NCBI RefSeq assembly: GCF_003144315.1
Contig: NZ_MPDK01000003.1
Span: forward strand, 62,001 to 126,000
DNA: 64,000 nucleotides
Direction of reading: 5' to 3'
From: Sulfoacidibacillus thermotolerans
GTDB lineage: Bacteria > Bacillota > Bacilli > Alicyclobacillales > SLC66
Shown: piece by piece, positions 37,746-49,290 of the stretch
How the letters are laid out: every line of letters begins with the position of its first letter
How positions within the stretch are numbered: the stretch's first letter is position 1
Program-made: the position numbers and the translations under genes
The notes under the pieces: generated by a model
Databases searched by the model: none
What the model saw: only the letters and a program-made list of their open reading frames with translations
What the model was told of the DNA's origin: nothing

Positions 37746-38359
37746 TCGCCTTACTAGATGGAGTTGTGGATGCCCTGGAGGAAGACGCTGTCATTTTGCT
37801 TGTTTTTGGGGTCGGGTATCGCGTGTATATGCCCGGATCAATGTTATCGGAAATGGAACTTGGGGCAACGACTAGGCTGTATATACATCAACATGTGCGT
37901 GAAGATGCAATCTTACTTTACGGCTTCACAACGGATCAAGCGCGTAAGTTGTTTTTGCGTTTACAAAGTGCAAGTGGGATCGGTCCTAAAGTTGCGCTTG
38001 CGATTTTGCACCATTTAACTCCTGGGCAAATAGCGACGGCGCTGCACAATGGAGATGTTGGGCAGTTGACGACAGTTCCTGGTGTTGGAGCGAAAACAGC
38101 GCAGCGCTTAATCTTAGAGTTAAAGGATCGCGTGGCTGATCTTCTCCCCGATGTGTATGCGACAGAAGAACCTGTCACTGAATTTAGAAACACAAGAAAA
38201 AATCAGCGTGATGCTTTTGCCCAAGTGCGTGAGGCGTTGTTAGGACTAGGATTCACGGATCGAGAAATCTCAGGTATTTTACAGGACATCGGCGATGAAA
38301 TTGCAGAGAAGAGTGTCACGGAAGGGGTCAAACACGCGTTGCGTGCTCTTGCGCGGTGA
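37742..38359 (+). CDS. ruvA: Holliday junction DNA helicase subunit RuvA
   Basis: 205 residues. N-terminal OB fold ([21 protein letters not shown]), two helix-hairpin-helix motifs ([14 protein letters not shown] and [19 protein letters not shown]) and a C-terminal domain that contacts RuvB ([14 protein letters not shown]). RuvA tetramers bind the four-way junction. The ATG overlaps the ruvC stop; its ribosome site is the G6 run 37730-37735. It overlaps ruvB by 4 bp. Confidence 0.96.
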   Translation: MIALLDGVVDALEEDAVILLVFGVGYRVYMPGSMLSEMELGATTRLYIHQHVREDAILLYGFTTDQARKLFLRLQSASGIGPKVALAILHHLTPGQIATALHNGDVGQLTTVPGVGAKTAQRLILELKDRVADLLPDVYATEEPVTEFRNTRKNQRDAFAQVREALLGLGFTDREISGILQDIGDEIAEKSVTEGVKHALRALAR

Positions 38360-39399
38360 CGGAACCCCAAACGGAAAAGAGGGAAACATTCGTGCATGAA
38401 CGCATAGTCGATGCTGTGCAAATTTTTGAAGATGGGAAAGACGATACGCTGCGTCCGCGTTATCTGCGAGAATATATCGGACAACAAGGCATAAAGGATA
38501 ATCTGCGGATTTATATTGATGCAGCAAAATTGCGACAAGAATCGCTAGATCACGTATTGCTGTACGGTCCTCCTGGGCTTGGGAAAACTTCGCTTGCACA
38601 TATTATCGCAAATGAACTTGCCGTCAATATTCGTGTGACTTCAGGTCCAGCGATTGAACGTGCAGGAGATCTTGCGGCACTCGTCACGAATTTGGAGGAA
38701 GGCGATGTCTTATTTATTGATGAAATTCACCGTTTGCCACGCAGTGTAGAAGAAGTTTTGTATCCAGCGATGGAGGACTTTGCGGTTGATATCATGCTTG
38801 GCAAAGGGCCTAGTGCACGTTCGTTGCGACTTGAACTGCCTCCTTTTACTCTGATTGGTGCTACGACGCGGGCAGGGCTCTTATCTGCACCTCTGCGTGA
38901 TCGTTTTGGTGTCGTCTGCCATTTGAATTATTTTCCGGTTAGCGATTTACAAAGGATTGTGTTGCGTGCGGCCGCTATCCTTGGCGTAGCTCTTAATGAA
39001 CAAGGGGCAGAAGAAATTGCACGGCGTTCTCGCGGTACACCGCGTATTGCAAATCGCTTATTGCGCAGAGTGCGCGACTTTGCACAGATCATGGGAGATG
39101 GCTACATTGATTACGATTTAGCGATCAAGGCACTTGCGCGTATGAATGTCGATGCGTATGGGCTTGATGAACTCGATCACCGGCTGCTGTTAGGGATTAT
39201 TGAGAAATTTGGTGGTGGCCCAGTTGGGCTCGATACGCTTTCTGCGACAGTTGGGGAGGATGCGGGGACGATCGAAGACGTGTATGAGCCTTATCTCTTG
39301 CAGATGGGTTTACTTAAGCGCACTCCGCGTGGGCGAGAGGCTACACAGAGGGCGTATGCGCACTTTGGAATGCTCTATCCAGGAATCCAAACTACGTGA
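38356..39399 (+). CDS. ruvB: Holliday junction DNA helicase RuvB
   Basis: 347 residues from GTG 38356, overlapping the ruvA stop (GTGA). AAA+ motifs: Walker [14 protein letters not shown], Walker [12 protein letters not shown], sensor 1 [19 protein letters not shown], followed by a winged-helix domain ([24 protein letters not shown]). It is the ATP-driven motor of branch migration. The ruvCAB genes form a tight operon with yebC upstream. Confidence 0.97.
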   Translation: MTEPQTEKRETFVHERIVDAVQIFEDGKDDTLRPRYLREYIGQQGIKDNLRIYIDAAKLRQESLDHVLLYGPPGLGKTSLAHIIANELAVNIRVTSGPAIERAGDLAALVTNLEEGDVLFIDEIHRLPRSVEEVLYPAMEDFAVDIMLGKGPSARSLRLELPPFTLIGATTRAGLLSAPLRDRFGVVCHLNYFPVSDLQRIVLRAAAILGVALNEQGAEEIARRSRGTPRIANRLLRRVRDFAQIMGDGYIDYDLAIKALARMNVDAYGLDELDHRLLLGIIEKFGGGPVGLDTLSATVGEDAGTIEDVYEPYLLQMGLLKRTPRGREATQRAYAHFGMLYPGIQTT

Positions 39400-39446
39400 G
39401 CAAGACGGACATAAGCGCGAAGTCTACGGCGAATTAAGGTAGAAAG

Positions 39447-40208
39447 GTGGCGCAGCCGGTGGTTCGTCTCTCTTTGCGACGAAAGCAAGTCGCTGTGCCA
39501 GAAACGCTTAACGAACTTGTTGCGCTTGCATTAGATGGACAAAAGGATGCGCGTGAACAACTTTTGCAACATTGTTTACCTTTTGTTGAGCGCGTTGCGT
39601 CAGCGACGTGCGGACGGGGGATTGCGCGCACGGATGAAGAATTTCAGATTGCGTTACTCGCGTTAAACGAAGCGATTGACGCGTATGTGACGAGGCGAGG
39701 GGCTTTTTTGCACTTTGCTGAAACAGTGATACGTCGCCGCCTGATCGATTCATTTCGCGCCAATTCGCGCAAGCGCGAACTTCCCTTTACAGCATTTGAC
39801 GAAACAGACGAAGACGGAAATATACAAAATACCATTGAAGTTGCATCTGCACTGTCTGCTTATCAGCGGGAGATGGAAGTGGCCAGACGAGCAGAGGAAA
39901 TCACAAGATATACGGAAGAGTTGAAGCAGTATGGCATCGATTTTTTCGATCTCATTCATGCGAGTCCAAAGCATGTGGACGCAAGGGAACATGCTCTTTT
40001 TGCAGCGAGACAAGTCGTGTGTGACGAAGACCTGCGCGCGCGCTTTGTAAAGACGAAAGCTTTACCTCTAAAACAACTTGCACCACGAGTTGCTGTGAGT
40101 CGAAAGACGCTTGAGCGGCAACGGGATTATATCGTGGCTGTCGTCGTTTTGTTGCTAGGGGATTATGAGCTGTTGCAGTCATTTGTGACGGGGGGGAATC
40201 CGCGATGA
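39447..40208 (+). CDS. sigI: RNA polymerase sigma factor SigI
   Basis: 253 residues from GTG 39447, with AAGGT six nucleotides upstream. The sigma-70 region 2 is visible as EEFQIALLALNEAIDAYVTRRGAFLHFAETVIRRRLIDSF. The C-terminal helix-turn-helix-like VSRKTLERQRDYIVAVVVLL is the conserved SigI end. SigI factors respond to heat or cell-envelope and polysaccharide signals and are held by membrane anti-sigma factor RsgI, encoded next with a 4-bp overlap. Location between ruvB and queA differs from Bacillus. Confidence 0.92.
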   Translation: MAQPVVRLSLRRKQVAVPETLNELVALALDGQKDAREQLLQHCLPFVERVASATCGRGIARTDEEFQIALLALNEAIDAYVTRRGAFLHFAETVIRRRLIDSFRANSRKRELPFTAFDETDEDGNIQNTIEVASALSAYQREMEVARRAEEITRYTEELKQYGIDFFDLIHASPKHVDAREHALFAARQVVCDEDLRARFVKTKALPLKQLAPRVAVSRKTLERQRDYIVAVVVLLLGDYELLQSFVTGGNPR

Positions 40209-41371
40209 GGCGAAGCGGGATTGTCATAGGGTTTCCTGACGAGCGAACAGCTGTTATCCTTACACAGGAATTCACGTTTGTGCGCGTACTGCGTGAAGAG
40301 CATATGAAAATTGGCCAAGAGATTGCGCAAGGTGATCTTGTTGTGCCACAAGCCAGCATTTTGCGGCGTCCATTTCTCTCGCGCTGGCTAAATCGGCGAA
40401 GCGTGGCAGGGATCGTTGTTGCTTCCATGGTCACAGTAACGATGCTTGTATTTTCGCAGTGGGATCTAGCGAAGGCAGCCCCATACATTTATCTATCGCT
40501 CGATGTGAATCCGAGTGTCGTGTTTACAGTGGATCGCAGCGACCGCATTCTTGCTGTAAAACCACTTGACGCAGCGGGGCGTAAGGTTCTTTACCATGTA
40601 CAAATGACGGGTGACTTATTGTCGAGTGCACTGTGTGATTATATGCATTCTATGGTTCAGTTTGGCTATGTCAAGCGGCAAACAAATATAGTGATGGTTG
40701 TTGCACCTGGACAGACGGCTGCACAAGCGAAACTGTCTACTACGATGCAGAGTTTGCGTCAAGTGATTATCAAAGCGCTGGGGAAAGGGGAAGTTACCTT
40801 CACTTCCTTTGTTGTAACGAAAACCTTCTTTTCTAGTGCGCTGCAAGATCAGGTATCTCCAGGTAGACTGGCATTATATGTAGAGGCTAAGCGAAGTGGT
40901 GATTTTGTGTCTTGGCAGGATCTTTTAAATGGGCATATGGCACGGGCGGTGGGCGGAACAGTGAAACTGCATCAATTGCTTCACATCGCTGAACGTGATC
41001 CGACTCTGCCGCATGCTCTTTTAGAAGTTACAAAGCTTCAGAGCAAGCGAGGTGTACATGAGAACAATGGGCGAGCAAACGGGAAAGAAAACGCGCCAGC
41101 ACCACTTTTGCCCCCTGATTTGCCGCCGTTACCCAATCAACTGTTGGCATTCATACAGCAGCCGATGCATGCACTAGTTCCCTCGCGAAAATGGTCAATA
41201 TCTATACAAAAAAGGCGCTTGCCGTCATTCCCGCCCTCCACATCGATTCATTCTTCCAGTCTCCCAGAAACGGCTCATGTGAGGAGCGCGCGGGCGCCCT
41301 TCTCCGTGTTGCAAGGGGCTTCACCGATTGGCAGAGCGATTTTGCATAATGCCCCGATTCAGATCCGCTGA
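40205..41371 (+). CDS. rsgI: Anti-sigma-I factor RsgI
   Basis: 388 residues. An N-terminal cytoplasmic RsgI domain (1-55, RRSGIVIGFPDERTAVILT) binds SigI. A transmembrane helix (about 68-86, VAGIVVASMVTVTMLVFSQW) follows, then a periplasmic-side domain with YLSLDVNPSVVFTVD and a disordered Pro-rich tail. The Asn-Pro in DVNPS matches the site of self-cleavage described for RsgI proteins. No carbohydrate-binding module is recognisable at the C-terminus, so the sensed signal is unclear. The ribosome site is a G7 run at 40190-40196. Confidence 0.88.
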   Translation: MRRSGIVIGFPDERTAVILTQEFTFVRVLREEHMKIGQEIAQGDLVVPQASILRRPFLSRWLNRRSVAGIVVASMVTVTMLVFSQWDLAKAAPYIYLSLDVNPSVVFTVDRSDRILAVKPLDAAGRKVLYHVQMTGDLLSSALCDYMHSMVQFGYVKRQTNIVMVVAPGQTAAQAKLSTTMQSLRQVIIKALGKGEVTFTSFVVTKTFFSSALQDQVSPGRLALYVEAKRSGDFVSWQDLLNGHMARAVGGTVKLHQLLHIAERDPTLPHALLEVTKLQSKRGVHENNGRANGKENAPAPLLPPDLPPLPNQLLAFIQQPMHALVPSRKWSISIQKRRLPSFPPSTSIHSSSLPETAHVRSARAPFSVLQGASPIGRAILHNAPIQIR

Positions 41372-41412
41372 GTGTACGTGCATGTTTGTCGCATAAAATT
41401 GCTGTGACGCAT

Positions 41413-41441
41413 TTTGCACTTTGCAGGGCTTGTGTTATAGT
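41413..41441 (+). promoter_or_regulatory. Sigma-A promoter before queA
   Basis: TTTGCA (41413-41418) and TATAGT (41436-41441) with a 17-bp spacer and an extended -10 TG at 41433-41434. It would start the queA-tgt-yajC-map transcript. Confidence 0.65.
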
Positions 41442-41471
41442 GCGAAGTGTTAGAGGCGGTGAAATGAATCT

Positions 41472-43666
<2,195 letters not shown>

Positions 43667-43691
43667 ATAGCACAATGAAGGAGGCTGTCCA

Positions 43692-43961
43692 ATGTCAGGA
43701 ACTGCTGTAATGCAATATTTACCACTTATTTTGATCCTTGTCGTGTTTTATTTTTTGCTTATCCGCCCGCAACAAAAGCGTCAGCGTGAGCGAAATGCCC
43801 TACTCCAGTCGTTGCAATCGGGCGATCAAGTTGTGACAATTGGTGGACTGCACGGGACAATCACTGCAATTGATGGCAATATCGTTAGGTTGCGAATTGC
43901 AAACGACTTAGAAGTGACTTTTGAGCGCAAGGCGATTGATTCGGTTCGGAGAGATGTATAA
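43692..43961 (+). CDS. yajC: Preprotein translocase subunit YajC
   Basis: 89 residues. One N-terminal transmembrane helix (YLPLILILVVFYFLLIRPQQKRQRER) and a small cytoplasmic domain (LQSGDQVVTIGGLHGTI) match YajC (YrbF in Bacillus). YajC associates with SecDF-YidC. GGAGG lies 9 nt before the ATG. It overlaps the following map gene by one base (TAATG). Confidence 0.93.
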   Translation: MSGTAVMQYLPLILILVVFYFLLIRPQQKRQRERNALLQSLQSGDQVVTIGGLHGTITAIDGNIVRLRIANDLEVTFERKAIDSVRRDV

Positions 43962-44704
43962 TGGCGATGGTGAAAACGCCCGAGCAAATCGATCGCATGA
44001 GAGAAGCAGGAGCAATCTTAGCGGCATGTCATGAAGCACTTGCTTCCGTGATTCAACCGGGCATTACAACCTCTGAGATCGATCAGTTTGTCGAACAGTT
44101 TTTAGAAGAGCGCGGGGCGACACCTGAGCAAAAAGGTTATCAAGGCTACCCTTACGCGACATGCGCATCAGTTAACGATGTAATATGTCATGGATTTCCA
44201 TCTGCGTATGAACTGAAGAGTGGCGATATCGTAAAAATTGACATGGTAGTGAATCGGAATGGTTGGCTGGCAGATTCTGCTTGGTGTTACGCTGTAGGTG
44301 AGATTTCCGATGAAGCGCAGCGGTTGCTCGATGTCACCAAAAAAGCGCTATTTCTTGGCATTGAACAGGCGATTCCGGGTCATCATTTAGGAGATATCGG
44401 ACATGCCATTCAATCCTATGCAGAACGCGAGGGTTTTTCTGTGGTTCGTGATTTTGCTGGTCATGGGATCGGACGCAAAATCCATGAACAGCCCATTATC
44501 CCGCATTATGGACGCCCCGGAACGGGGATGATCTTACGTGAGGGCATGTGCTTAACCATTGAACCGATGTTGAATCTGGGTACATATAAGGCGAAAATTG
44601 ATTCTGATGGATGGACGGCTCGCACATTGGATGGGAAGCTGTCTGCGCAGTATGAGCACACCATTGCGATCACAAAAGAGGGACCCATTATTTTGACTGC
44701 GTAA
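43961..44704 (+). CDS. map: Methionine aminopeptidase, type I
   Basis: 247 residues. The metal ligands Asp, Asp, His, Glu, Glu are seen in VKIDMVVN, LADSAWCY, GHGIGRKIHE, TIEPML and QYEHTI. It removes N-terminal methionine from nascent proteins. The usual DTART after the second Asp is DSAWCY, a mild divergence. Typical Bacilli carry map in the ribosomal operon, so this may be a second copy; the window cannot tell. The start is ATG 43961 overlapping yajC, or ATG 43967. Confidence 0.88.
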   Translation: MAMVKTPEQIDRMREAGAILAACHEALASVIQPGITTSEIDQFVEQFLEERGATPEQKGYQGYPYATCASVNDVICHGFPSAYELKSGDIVKIDMVVNRNGWLADSAWCYAVGEISDEAQRLLDVTKKALFLGIEQAIPGHHLGDIGHAIQSYAEREGFSVVRDFAGHGIGRKIHEQPIIPHYGRPGTGMILREGMCLTIEPMLNLGTYKAKIDSDGWTARTLDGKLSAQYEHTIAITKEGPIILTA

Positions 44705-44774
44705 GTGGGAAGTTATCATTGAAAAGATTTTGGCGAGCGACCTCAGCACAGGTATGAGAGGTCGCCGCATGTGC

Positions 44775-45173
44775 TTAACGCTTTAAATTGACACCGATCA
44801 TCCCGCCAAAAGCTCCGATCAGTGCGAGCAGGGCAATGCGTACGAGAGTCTGCATCTGAAAGGCAGCACTCATATCAACTAGGCTGCCTACGATAGCTAG
44901 CATCACGCTAAAGAGCAGCGCCGTGATGCCGCCAAAATACCAACCTTTTGTGGCAGCATTGCGGGCGGCGATGATGGCACCGAGCAGTGCGGAGATGGCG
45001 TTGATTGTGTAGGCTGCATAAGGGAGTGTGGTTTCTGAAAAATTTGACCATGTATAGATACCTGCCATGACAAGTGTGCACATGAGCGAAGTCACGAAGG
45101 CAACAATGACGCCTAAAATGACTGGAGATCCACGAAAATCCGTCCGTAAATCAGACCACATTTTCCCGTTCAA
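44775..45173 (-). CDS. yrzE: TIGR04086-family membrane protein (YrzE-like)
   Basis: 132 residues from TTG 45173, with a G6 ribosome site (45186-45181 on this strand) 7 nt upstream; ATG 45161 is an alternative. Four hydrophobic helices are evident (VILGVIVAFVTSLMCTLVMAGIY; AAYTINAISALLGAIIAA; YFGGITALLFSVMLAIVGS; LVRIALLALIGAFGGMIGV). Its position near yajC, yrbG and spoVB matches yrzE of Bacillus, although here it is on the opposite strand. Function unknown. Confidence 0.8.
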   Translation of the reverse strand: MNGKMWSDLRTDFRGSPVILGVIVAFVTSLMCTLVMAGIYTWSNFSETTLPYAAYTINAISALLGAIIAARNAATKGWYFGGITALLFSVMLAIVGSLVDMSAAFQMQTLVRIALLALIGAFGGMIGVNLKR

Positions 45174-45209
45174 GTTCTAGCCCCCCAAAGGAGAATCGAT
45201 TCTCTATGT

Positions 45210-45887
45210 TTATATGAGGGGCATGTCTACAATATGTTCATTTGGTGTGACGCGCACATGAAAAATAGGCATTCCGAGCTTGCGGAATTTTTGTTCATAT
45301 TCAGTCTGGATATATTTTCCCTTCTCCGCTTCTCCAAATGGCGCCAGATCTGACACATTTCGGTCAATTTCCTGAATAATCCACCCATCTTTACGGAAAG
45401 ATTGCAAAGACCACTCAAAAAATTCTGCGTTATCCGTTTTAAACTCAAGTGCTCCGTTGTCACGCAAGAGTTTTCGATAAATGGCTAAGTGGCGAACGTG
45501 TGTTAAACGTTTCAAGTCATTGCGACGGCGCGGCCATGGATCAGAAAAATTGAGATAGATGATGTCTATGCTGTTTTGTGGGAAAACATTGAGTGCATCG
45601 TTGATATCCATATGAATGAAACGGATGTTTTGGATTTCTTTAGAAACTGCGAGTGAGGCAGCGCGGGCTATAATTTCAATAAATTTTTCCACACCAAGGC
45701 AAAGTGTATCAGGGTGTGATCGTGCCAATTGTGTAAGAAAAGCTCCGCGGCCACAGCCAATTTCAAGTGCTGTAAAGCGGTATGATGCCAATAGTTGTGC
45801 GGGTAAGACTCCAGTGGATTTGTCATACAGCACGGATGCGCTTTTTTGTAGTAAATCTGGAACTTTATGCTTGCCGCGTATTCTCAA
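45210..45887 (-). CDS. trmB: tRNA (guanine-N7)-methyltransferase
   Basis: 225 residues from TTG 45887, with AGGAGG 7 nt upstream on the minus strand. The SAM-binding motif is LEIGCGRGAFLTQLA, and the family signature is IYLNFSDPWPRRRNDLKRLTH. It methylates G46 of tRNAs. It is followed on the same strand by the YrzE-like gene. In Bacillus trmB is not located in this cluster, so its position here is a local rearrangement. Confidence 0.92.
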   Translation of the reverse strand: MRIRGKHKVPDLLQKSASVLYDKSTGVLPAQLLASYRFTALEIGCGRGAFLTQLARSHPDTLCLGVEKFIEIIARAASLAVSKEIQNIRFIHMDINDALNVFPQNSIDIIYLNFSDPWPRRRNDLKRLTHVRHLAIYRKLLRDNGALEFKTDNAEFFEWSLQSFRKDGWIIQEIDRNVSDLAPFGEAEKGKYIQTEYEQKFRKLGMPIFHVRVTPNEHIVDMPLI

Positions 45888-45936
45888 CGGGGATCCTCCT
45901 CATACTAGGGATGGTCATTCAATGGGGGTAGTGGTC

Positions 45937-46647
45937 ATGATGATGTGGACATTATTTATTCGCACCTTATTTACGTATGTTTTTGTATTTGCCGCTTTGC
46001 GAATTATGGGCAAGCGGGAGATTGGCAAGTTATCTGTCTTTGATCTAGTCGTTTCCATCATGATTGCCGAGATTTCCGCATTAGCGTTACAAGACTTGAA
46101 AATTCCGGTGTGGCATGGCGCTTTTATCATCGGACTGCTGGTCCTGATGCAGATCGGCGTATCCATACTCACTTTGCACAGCCGTCGTTTGCATGATCTC
46201 GTCGAGGGGAAACCTACGGTGTTGATCGCCAATGGCGAAGTCAATGACAGTGAGATGAAGCGTACTCGCTACAGCATGTCTGATCTGTTGATGCAACTGC
46301 GCGAAAAAGATATTACAAGTATCGCTGATGTAGAATTCGCCATTTTGGAGACGACAGGGAAATTATCTGTCTTTCCAAAGGCCGGGCAGCGCCCAATCAC
46401 AGCGGATGATCTAGGCATGGTGGTTAAACCGACAGTAATGCCAACCTCGCTCATTGTAGGGGGTGAAATCATCTTTGACAAGTTGGCTGCGATCGGGAAA
46501 TCGCCCCAATGGTTAAAAGAGCAGTTGACTGCGTTAGGCTACTCATCAGAGAAAGAAGTGTTTTATGCTTGGTGGGATGGGACGACATTGAAGGTTGATC
46601 GCTTGGATAATAAAAGTAAAGTACAAAAACAAGATCCTCCCTTATAA
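45937..46647 (+). CDS. yrbG: DUF421/YetF-family membrane protein (YrbG-like)
   Basis: About 236 residues from ATG 45937; GGGGGT at 45924-45929 upstream favours one of the clustered ATGs at 45937-45945. Three N-terminal transmembrane helices (MWTLFIRTLFTYVFVFAALRIMG; LSVFDLVVSIMIAEISALAL; GAFIIGLLVLMQIGVSIL) precede the cytoplasmic DUF421 domain with RPTVLI-like KPTVLIANGEV and LLMQLREKDITSIADVEFAILETTG. The role is uncertain; relatives affect spore germination or membrane traits. Neighbours match the yrbG-spoVB order of Bacillus. The open frame upstream overlaps trmB antisense and is not coding. Confidence 0.85.
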   Translation: MMMWTLFIRTLFTYVFVFAALRIMGKREIGKLSVFDLVVSIMIAEISALALQDLKIPVWHGAFIIGLLVLMQIGVSILTLHSRRLHDLVEGKPTVLIANGEVNDSEMKRTRYSMSDLLMQLREKDITSIADVEFAILETTGKLSVFPKAGQRPITADDLGMVVKPTVMPTSLIVGGEIIFDKLAAIGKSPQWLKEQLTALGYSSEKEVFYAWWDGTTLKVDRLDNKSKVQKQDPPL

Positions 46648-46661
46648 TCAAAGGAAGTTCG

Positions 46662-46697
46662 GAAAAAAGTGTCTTCGCTACCGGTAGCGAAGACACT
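46662..46697 (-). terminator. Intrinsic terminator for spoVB
   Basis: A perfect 15-bp inverted repeat (46668-46682 with 46683-46697) has T6 after it on the minus strand (46667-46662). On the plus strand no clear U tract follows, so it mainly serves spoVB and perhaps also yrbG. Confidence 0.75.
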
Positions 46698-46726
46698 ACA
46701 ATATCTTTTGGGTTGATGCTCTTAGA

Positions 46727-48319
46727 TCATTTAGAAAAAGGAATATATTTGATGAAATGGGCCAATCGTTTTCCGATCCAAGGGATTCGTGTAAAGGCGT
46801 GAGATGTAAGTGTTCCAGACATGACGAGTAGTAACAGGTAAACCATGAGTCCACTGCTGATGGCAGTTGTCAATGCAGTAGAAAGAGGAACTGCTGAGAG
46901 GTTGATCCATAGAAGGTGTGTAAACAAACCCATCGCGGCTGTGGCTGCAAGAATTTTTGCAGTATCTAACGCATCTACATAAAAGCCGATGATGCGGTGT
47001 ACGGAGTTGATATGCAAAAGTGTCGTAAGTGTCACGGAAGCGGCGACTGCAATTGCGACACCCGAGATTCCGATTGCTGGTTTACTAGCTAGAAAATAGA
47101 TGATAAGCAGCTTGATCGCTGCGCCGATCAAGGAGTTGCGCATGGCAATCCCAGCTTTGTTGATTCCTTGTAAGATTCCGGACAATGGCCCTTGGAGATA
47201 AAGTAAAAAGCCTGTAGGTGCCATGATTGCGAGTAATGGTGCAACGTGTGGATGGTGAAAGATTGCGTCGCAAAGTGGCGTCGCATATTGCAGTAGAATC
47301 AGTGAAGTGGGAAACCCGACTAACGCTGTAACGCGAAATGATTGATAGAGTCTGCGTTCAACAAGTTTTTCTTGGCCTGCTGCAATTGCCTCCGAGATCG
47401 AAGGTACGAGTTGAACAGCCAATGAATACGTAAAGACGGTGGGGAAGACAAGCAAGGGAATCGCCATTCCACTATATTCTCCGTACATTCTTGTTGCGAG
47501 CGTGGTCGTGATTCCAGCCATCAAAAGTGAACGCGTAACGAGAATGGGTTCAACAGCAAAAGCGATTGACCCAATAAAACGACTAAAGGTGACGGGCAAA
47601 GCAATTTCAAACATCGCGCGCAAGGTGCGTGTAAAGGGTTCTGGTTCCCCTGTGTATGGAGGGAGTGGTAAATTGGAAATGCGGATTTTGCGGCGATAGA
47701 TGAGATACATGTACAAGCAACCAGCGAGTTCACCGAGAATCATACCGCCGGACACACTCGCTGCGGCATATTCCATCCCTTTCCCTTTCGCTAGCGAGAG
47801 AAAAGCGATGATCCACACAGCGACAATGCGTACGAGAGTTTCGATAATTGCCGCGACAGAAGGGGTACTCATGATTTGTAATCCTTGAAAATAGCCTCGT
47901 AGCACGGAGGCAGCTGCAATGATGAGAATGATAGGTGTCAATGTAATGAAAGGAAAGTAAGCACGCGGATCTGTAAATAAGTAGCGCGCAAAAAAATGGC
48001 CAAATAGAATCATGCCAACTGTCAAAACGATCGCGAGTGTGAGTGTTATGCTAAGTGCGGTGACAAGAATGCGGCGAATTCGTTCGCGATTTCCTGTGAC
48101 GACTGATTCTGCGACTAATTTTGAAACGGAAACCCCCATGCCAAATGTTACGATCGTTAAAATAAGTGTCAAAAGAGGAAATACCATTTGAAATAAGCCA
48201 ATGCCTTCTGCACCGATGAGTCTTGTAAGTGCTATGCGATAGATAAATCCGAGAATACGGGTGATCAGACTTGCTCCGATAAGGACGGAAGTTCCCGCGA
48301 TAAATGATTGGCGCTGCAT
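46727..48319 (-). CDS. spoVB: Stage V sporulation protein B (MATE/MOP-type lipid flippase)
   Basis: 530 residues from ATG 48319, with AAGGTGGAG upstream. It has about 14 hydrophobic helices and the MurJ/SpoVB-type N-terminus SFIAGTSVLIGASLITRILGFIYRIALTRLIGAEGIGLFQ. In Bacillus SpoVB is needed for spore cortex synthesis and belongs to the polysaccharide/lipid II exporter superfamily. Sporulation-specific sigma-E expression is expected but no promoter was confirmed. It is divergent from the ComN-like gene. Confidence 0.92.
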   Translation of the reverse strand: MQRQSFIAGTSVLIGASLITRILGFIYRIALTRLIGAEGIGLFQMVFPLLTLILTIVTFGMGVSVSKLVAESVVTGNRERIRRILVTALSITLTLAIVLTVGMILFGHFFARYLFTDPRAYFPFITLTPIILIIAAASVLRGYFQGLQIMSTPSVAAIIETLVRIVAVWIIAFLSLAKGKGMEYAAASVSGGMILGELAGCLYMYLIYRRKIRISNLPLPPYTGEPEPFTRTLRAMFEIALPVTFSRFIGSIAFAVEPILVTRSLLMAGITTTLATRMYGEYSGMAIPLLVFPTVFTYSLAVQLVPSISEAIAAGQEKLVERRLYQSFRVTALVGFPTSLILLQYATPLCDAIFHHPHVAPLLAIMAPTGFLLYLQGPLSGILQGINKAGIAMRNSLIGAAIKLLIIYFLASKPAIGISGVAIAVAASVTLTTLLHINSVHRIIGFYVDALDTAKILAATAAMGLFTHLLWINLSAVPLSTALTTAISSGLMVYLLLLVMSGTLTSHAFTRIPWIGKRLAHFIKYIPFSK

Positions 48320-48500
48320 GTCTAGCTCCACCTTCTTTCAAGATGCAATGGCAAAGTGCAACCTATGCCGTTCGGAGAGTTGGCTGTCAGGGAGACATGC
48401 CTGTCACTTGAACGTATGCGGAAATGCACAAGGTTAGTCCAAATCTCTTGCGCGATCTGTTCCAAGATGCGACAATTATTTCTAGAGGGGGGAGCAGCAC

Positions 48501-49229
48501 GTGGTTCCATCGTCCAATCAAGAACAGGCACAGAAGAAAACAACGAAGATATTTGGCGTTGAGCGAAAAAACCCCACTCCTGCATTTGAAGAGAGCGAAC
48601 CCTTGGCAAAAGAGGGAGAGGCGGTTGATTCCTCAGCAACACAGTTCTCTACAGTCAATCACGAACTTACAGAGGCACAGGTGTTTTTTGAAAAACGTCG
48701 AATCGTCTTTAAGGGACGGCGTAAAGATGAACCGTTTCCCGTACAAAGTGAACAAATTAGCAAATCAGAAGTTGACATTGCATCCGATCAAAACAAGGAT
48801 TCTAACGAGGACGCGCAAAAGGAAGAATGTTCCCCCTCGCCGATTCAAGAGTCGCTCATGCGCAAGGAACACCCAATCTATGCTGAAGTTTTACGTCTTC
48901 AAGAACAGACAAAAAAGCAGATCATTGAAGTTGACAAAGAAGAAGATGCACATGATGATTTTCATCCATATGATCAAAAACCGAGCCAAGATTTGCAGTT
49001 TTTACTTGAAAATAAGGTAGAGGAGTTTCATTGGCTAGGGTATCAAGAAGTGACGGTTGACGATCTGTGGGATTATTTTCGTTTTTTAGGGAAAAAACGC
49101 CCAAAATCATTGCACGAACTTGTGAATGCTGTGATGTGCTTACAGCCGCAAGCGTTTATGAATTATTCTCTGAAACGAGCATATCGCTCCACTACATTGG
49201 AAGATATAGATTTAGAAGGCTTACTCTAA
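48501..49229 (+). CDS. ComN-domain post-transcriptional regulator with a long N-terminal extension
   Basis: 242 residues from GTG 48501, with GGGGGGAG at 48487-48494. The C-terminal 75 residues (LENKVEEFHWLGYQEVTVDDLWDYFRFLGKKRPKSLHEL and on) resemble ComN (YrzD) of Bacillus, which is only about 98 residues and lies between spoVB and secDF as here. The first 165 residues are highly charged, Glu/Lys/Gln/Ser-rich and probably disordered, with no recognised domain. ComN affects localisation and expression of competence mRNA in Bacillus; the role of the extension is unknown. Confidence 0.7.
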   Translation: MVPSSNQEQAQKKTTKIFGVERKNPTPAFEESEPLAKEGEAVDSSATQFSTVNHELTEAQVFFEKRRIVFKGRRKDEPFPVQSEQISKSEVDIASDQNKDSNEDAQKEECSPSPIQESLMRKEHPIYAEVLRLQEQTKKQIIEVDKEEDAHDDFHPYDQKPSQDLQFLLENKVEEFHWLGYQEVTVDDLWDYFRFLGKKRPKSLHELVNAVMCLQPQAFMNYSLKRAYRSTTLEDIDLEGLL

Positions 49230-49290
49230 GTTGACGAATAAGTGAACAAATCGATATACTGTTGGCAGTCATGACTATAGGAGGTTCACG

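Noticed and set aside
44737-44765. Terminator between map and the YrzE-like gene
   Set aside because: An 8-bp stem GCGACCTC/GAGGTCGC exists, but no U tract follows on either strand.
45616-45936. N-terminal extension of the YrbG-like frame
   Set aside because: The extension is antisense to trmB and lacks membrane-protein features; the family-like start is at about 45937.
48356-49020. Two overlapping plus-strand frames around the ComN-like gene
   Set aside because: They are alternate-frame shadows; the GTG 48501 frame has the ribosome site and the conserved domain.
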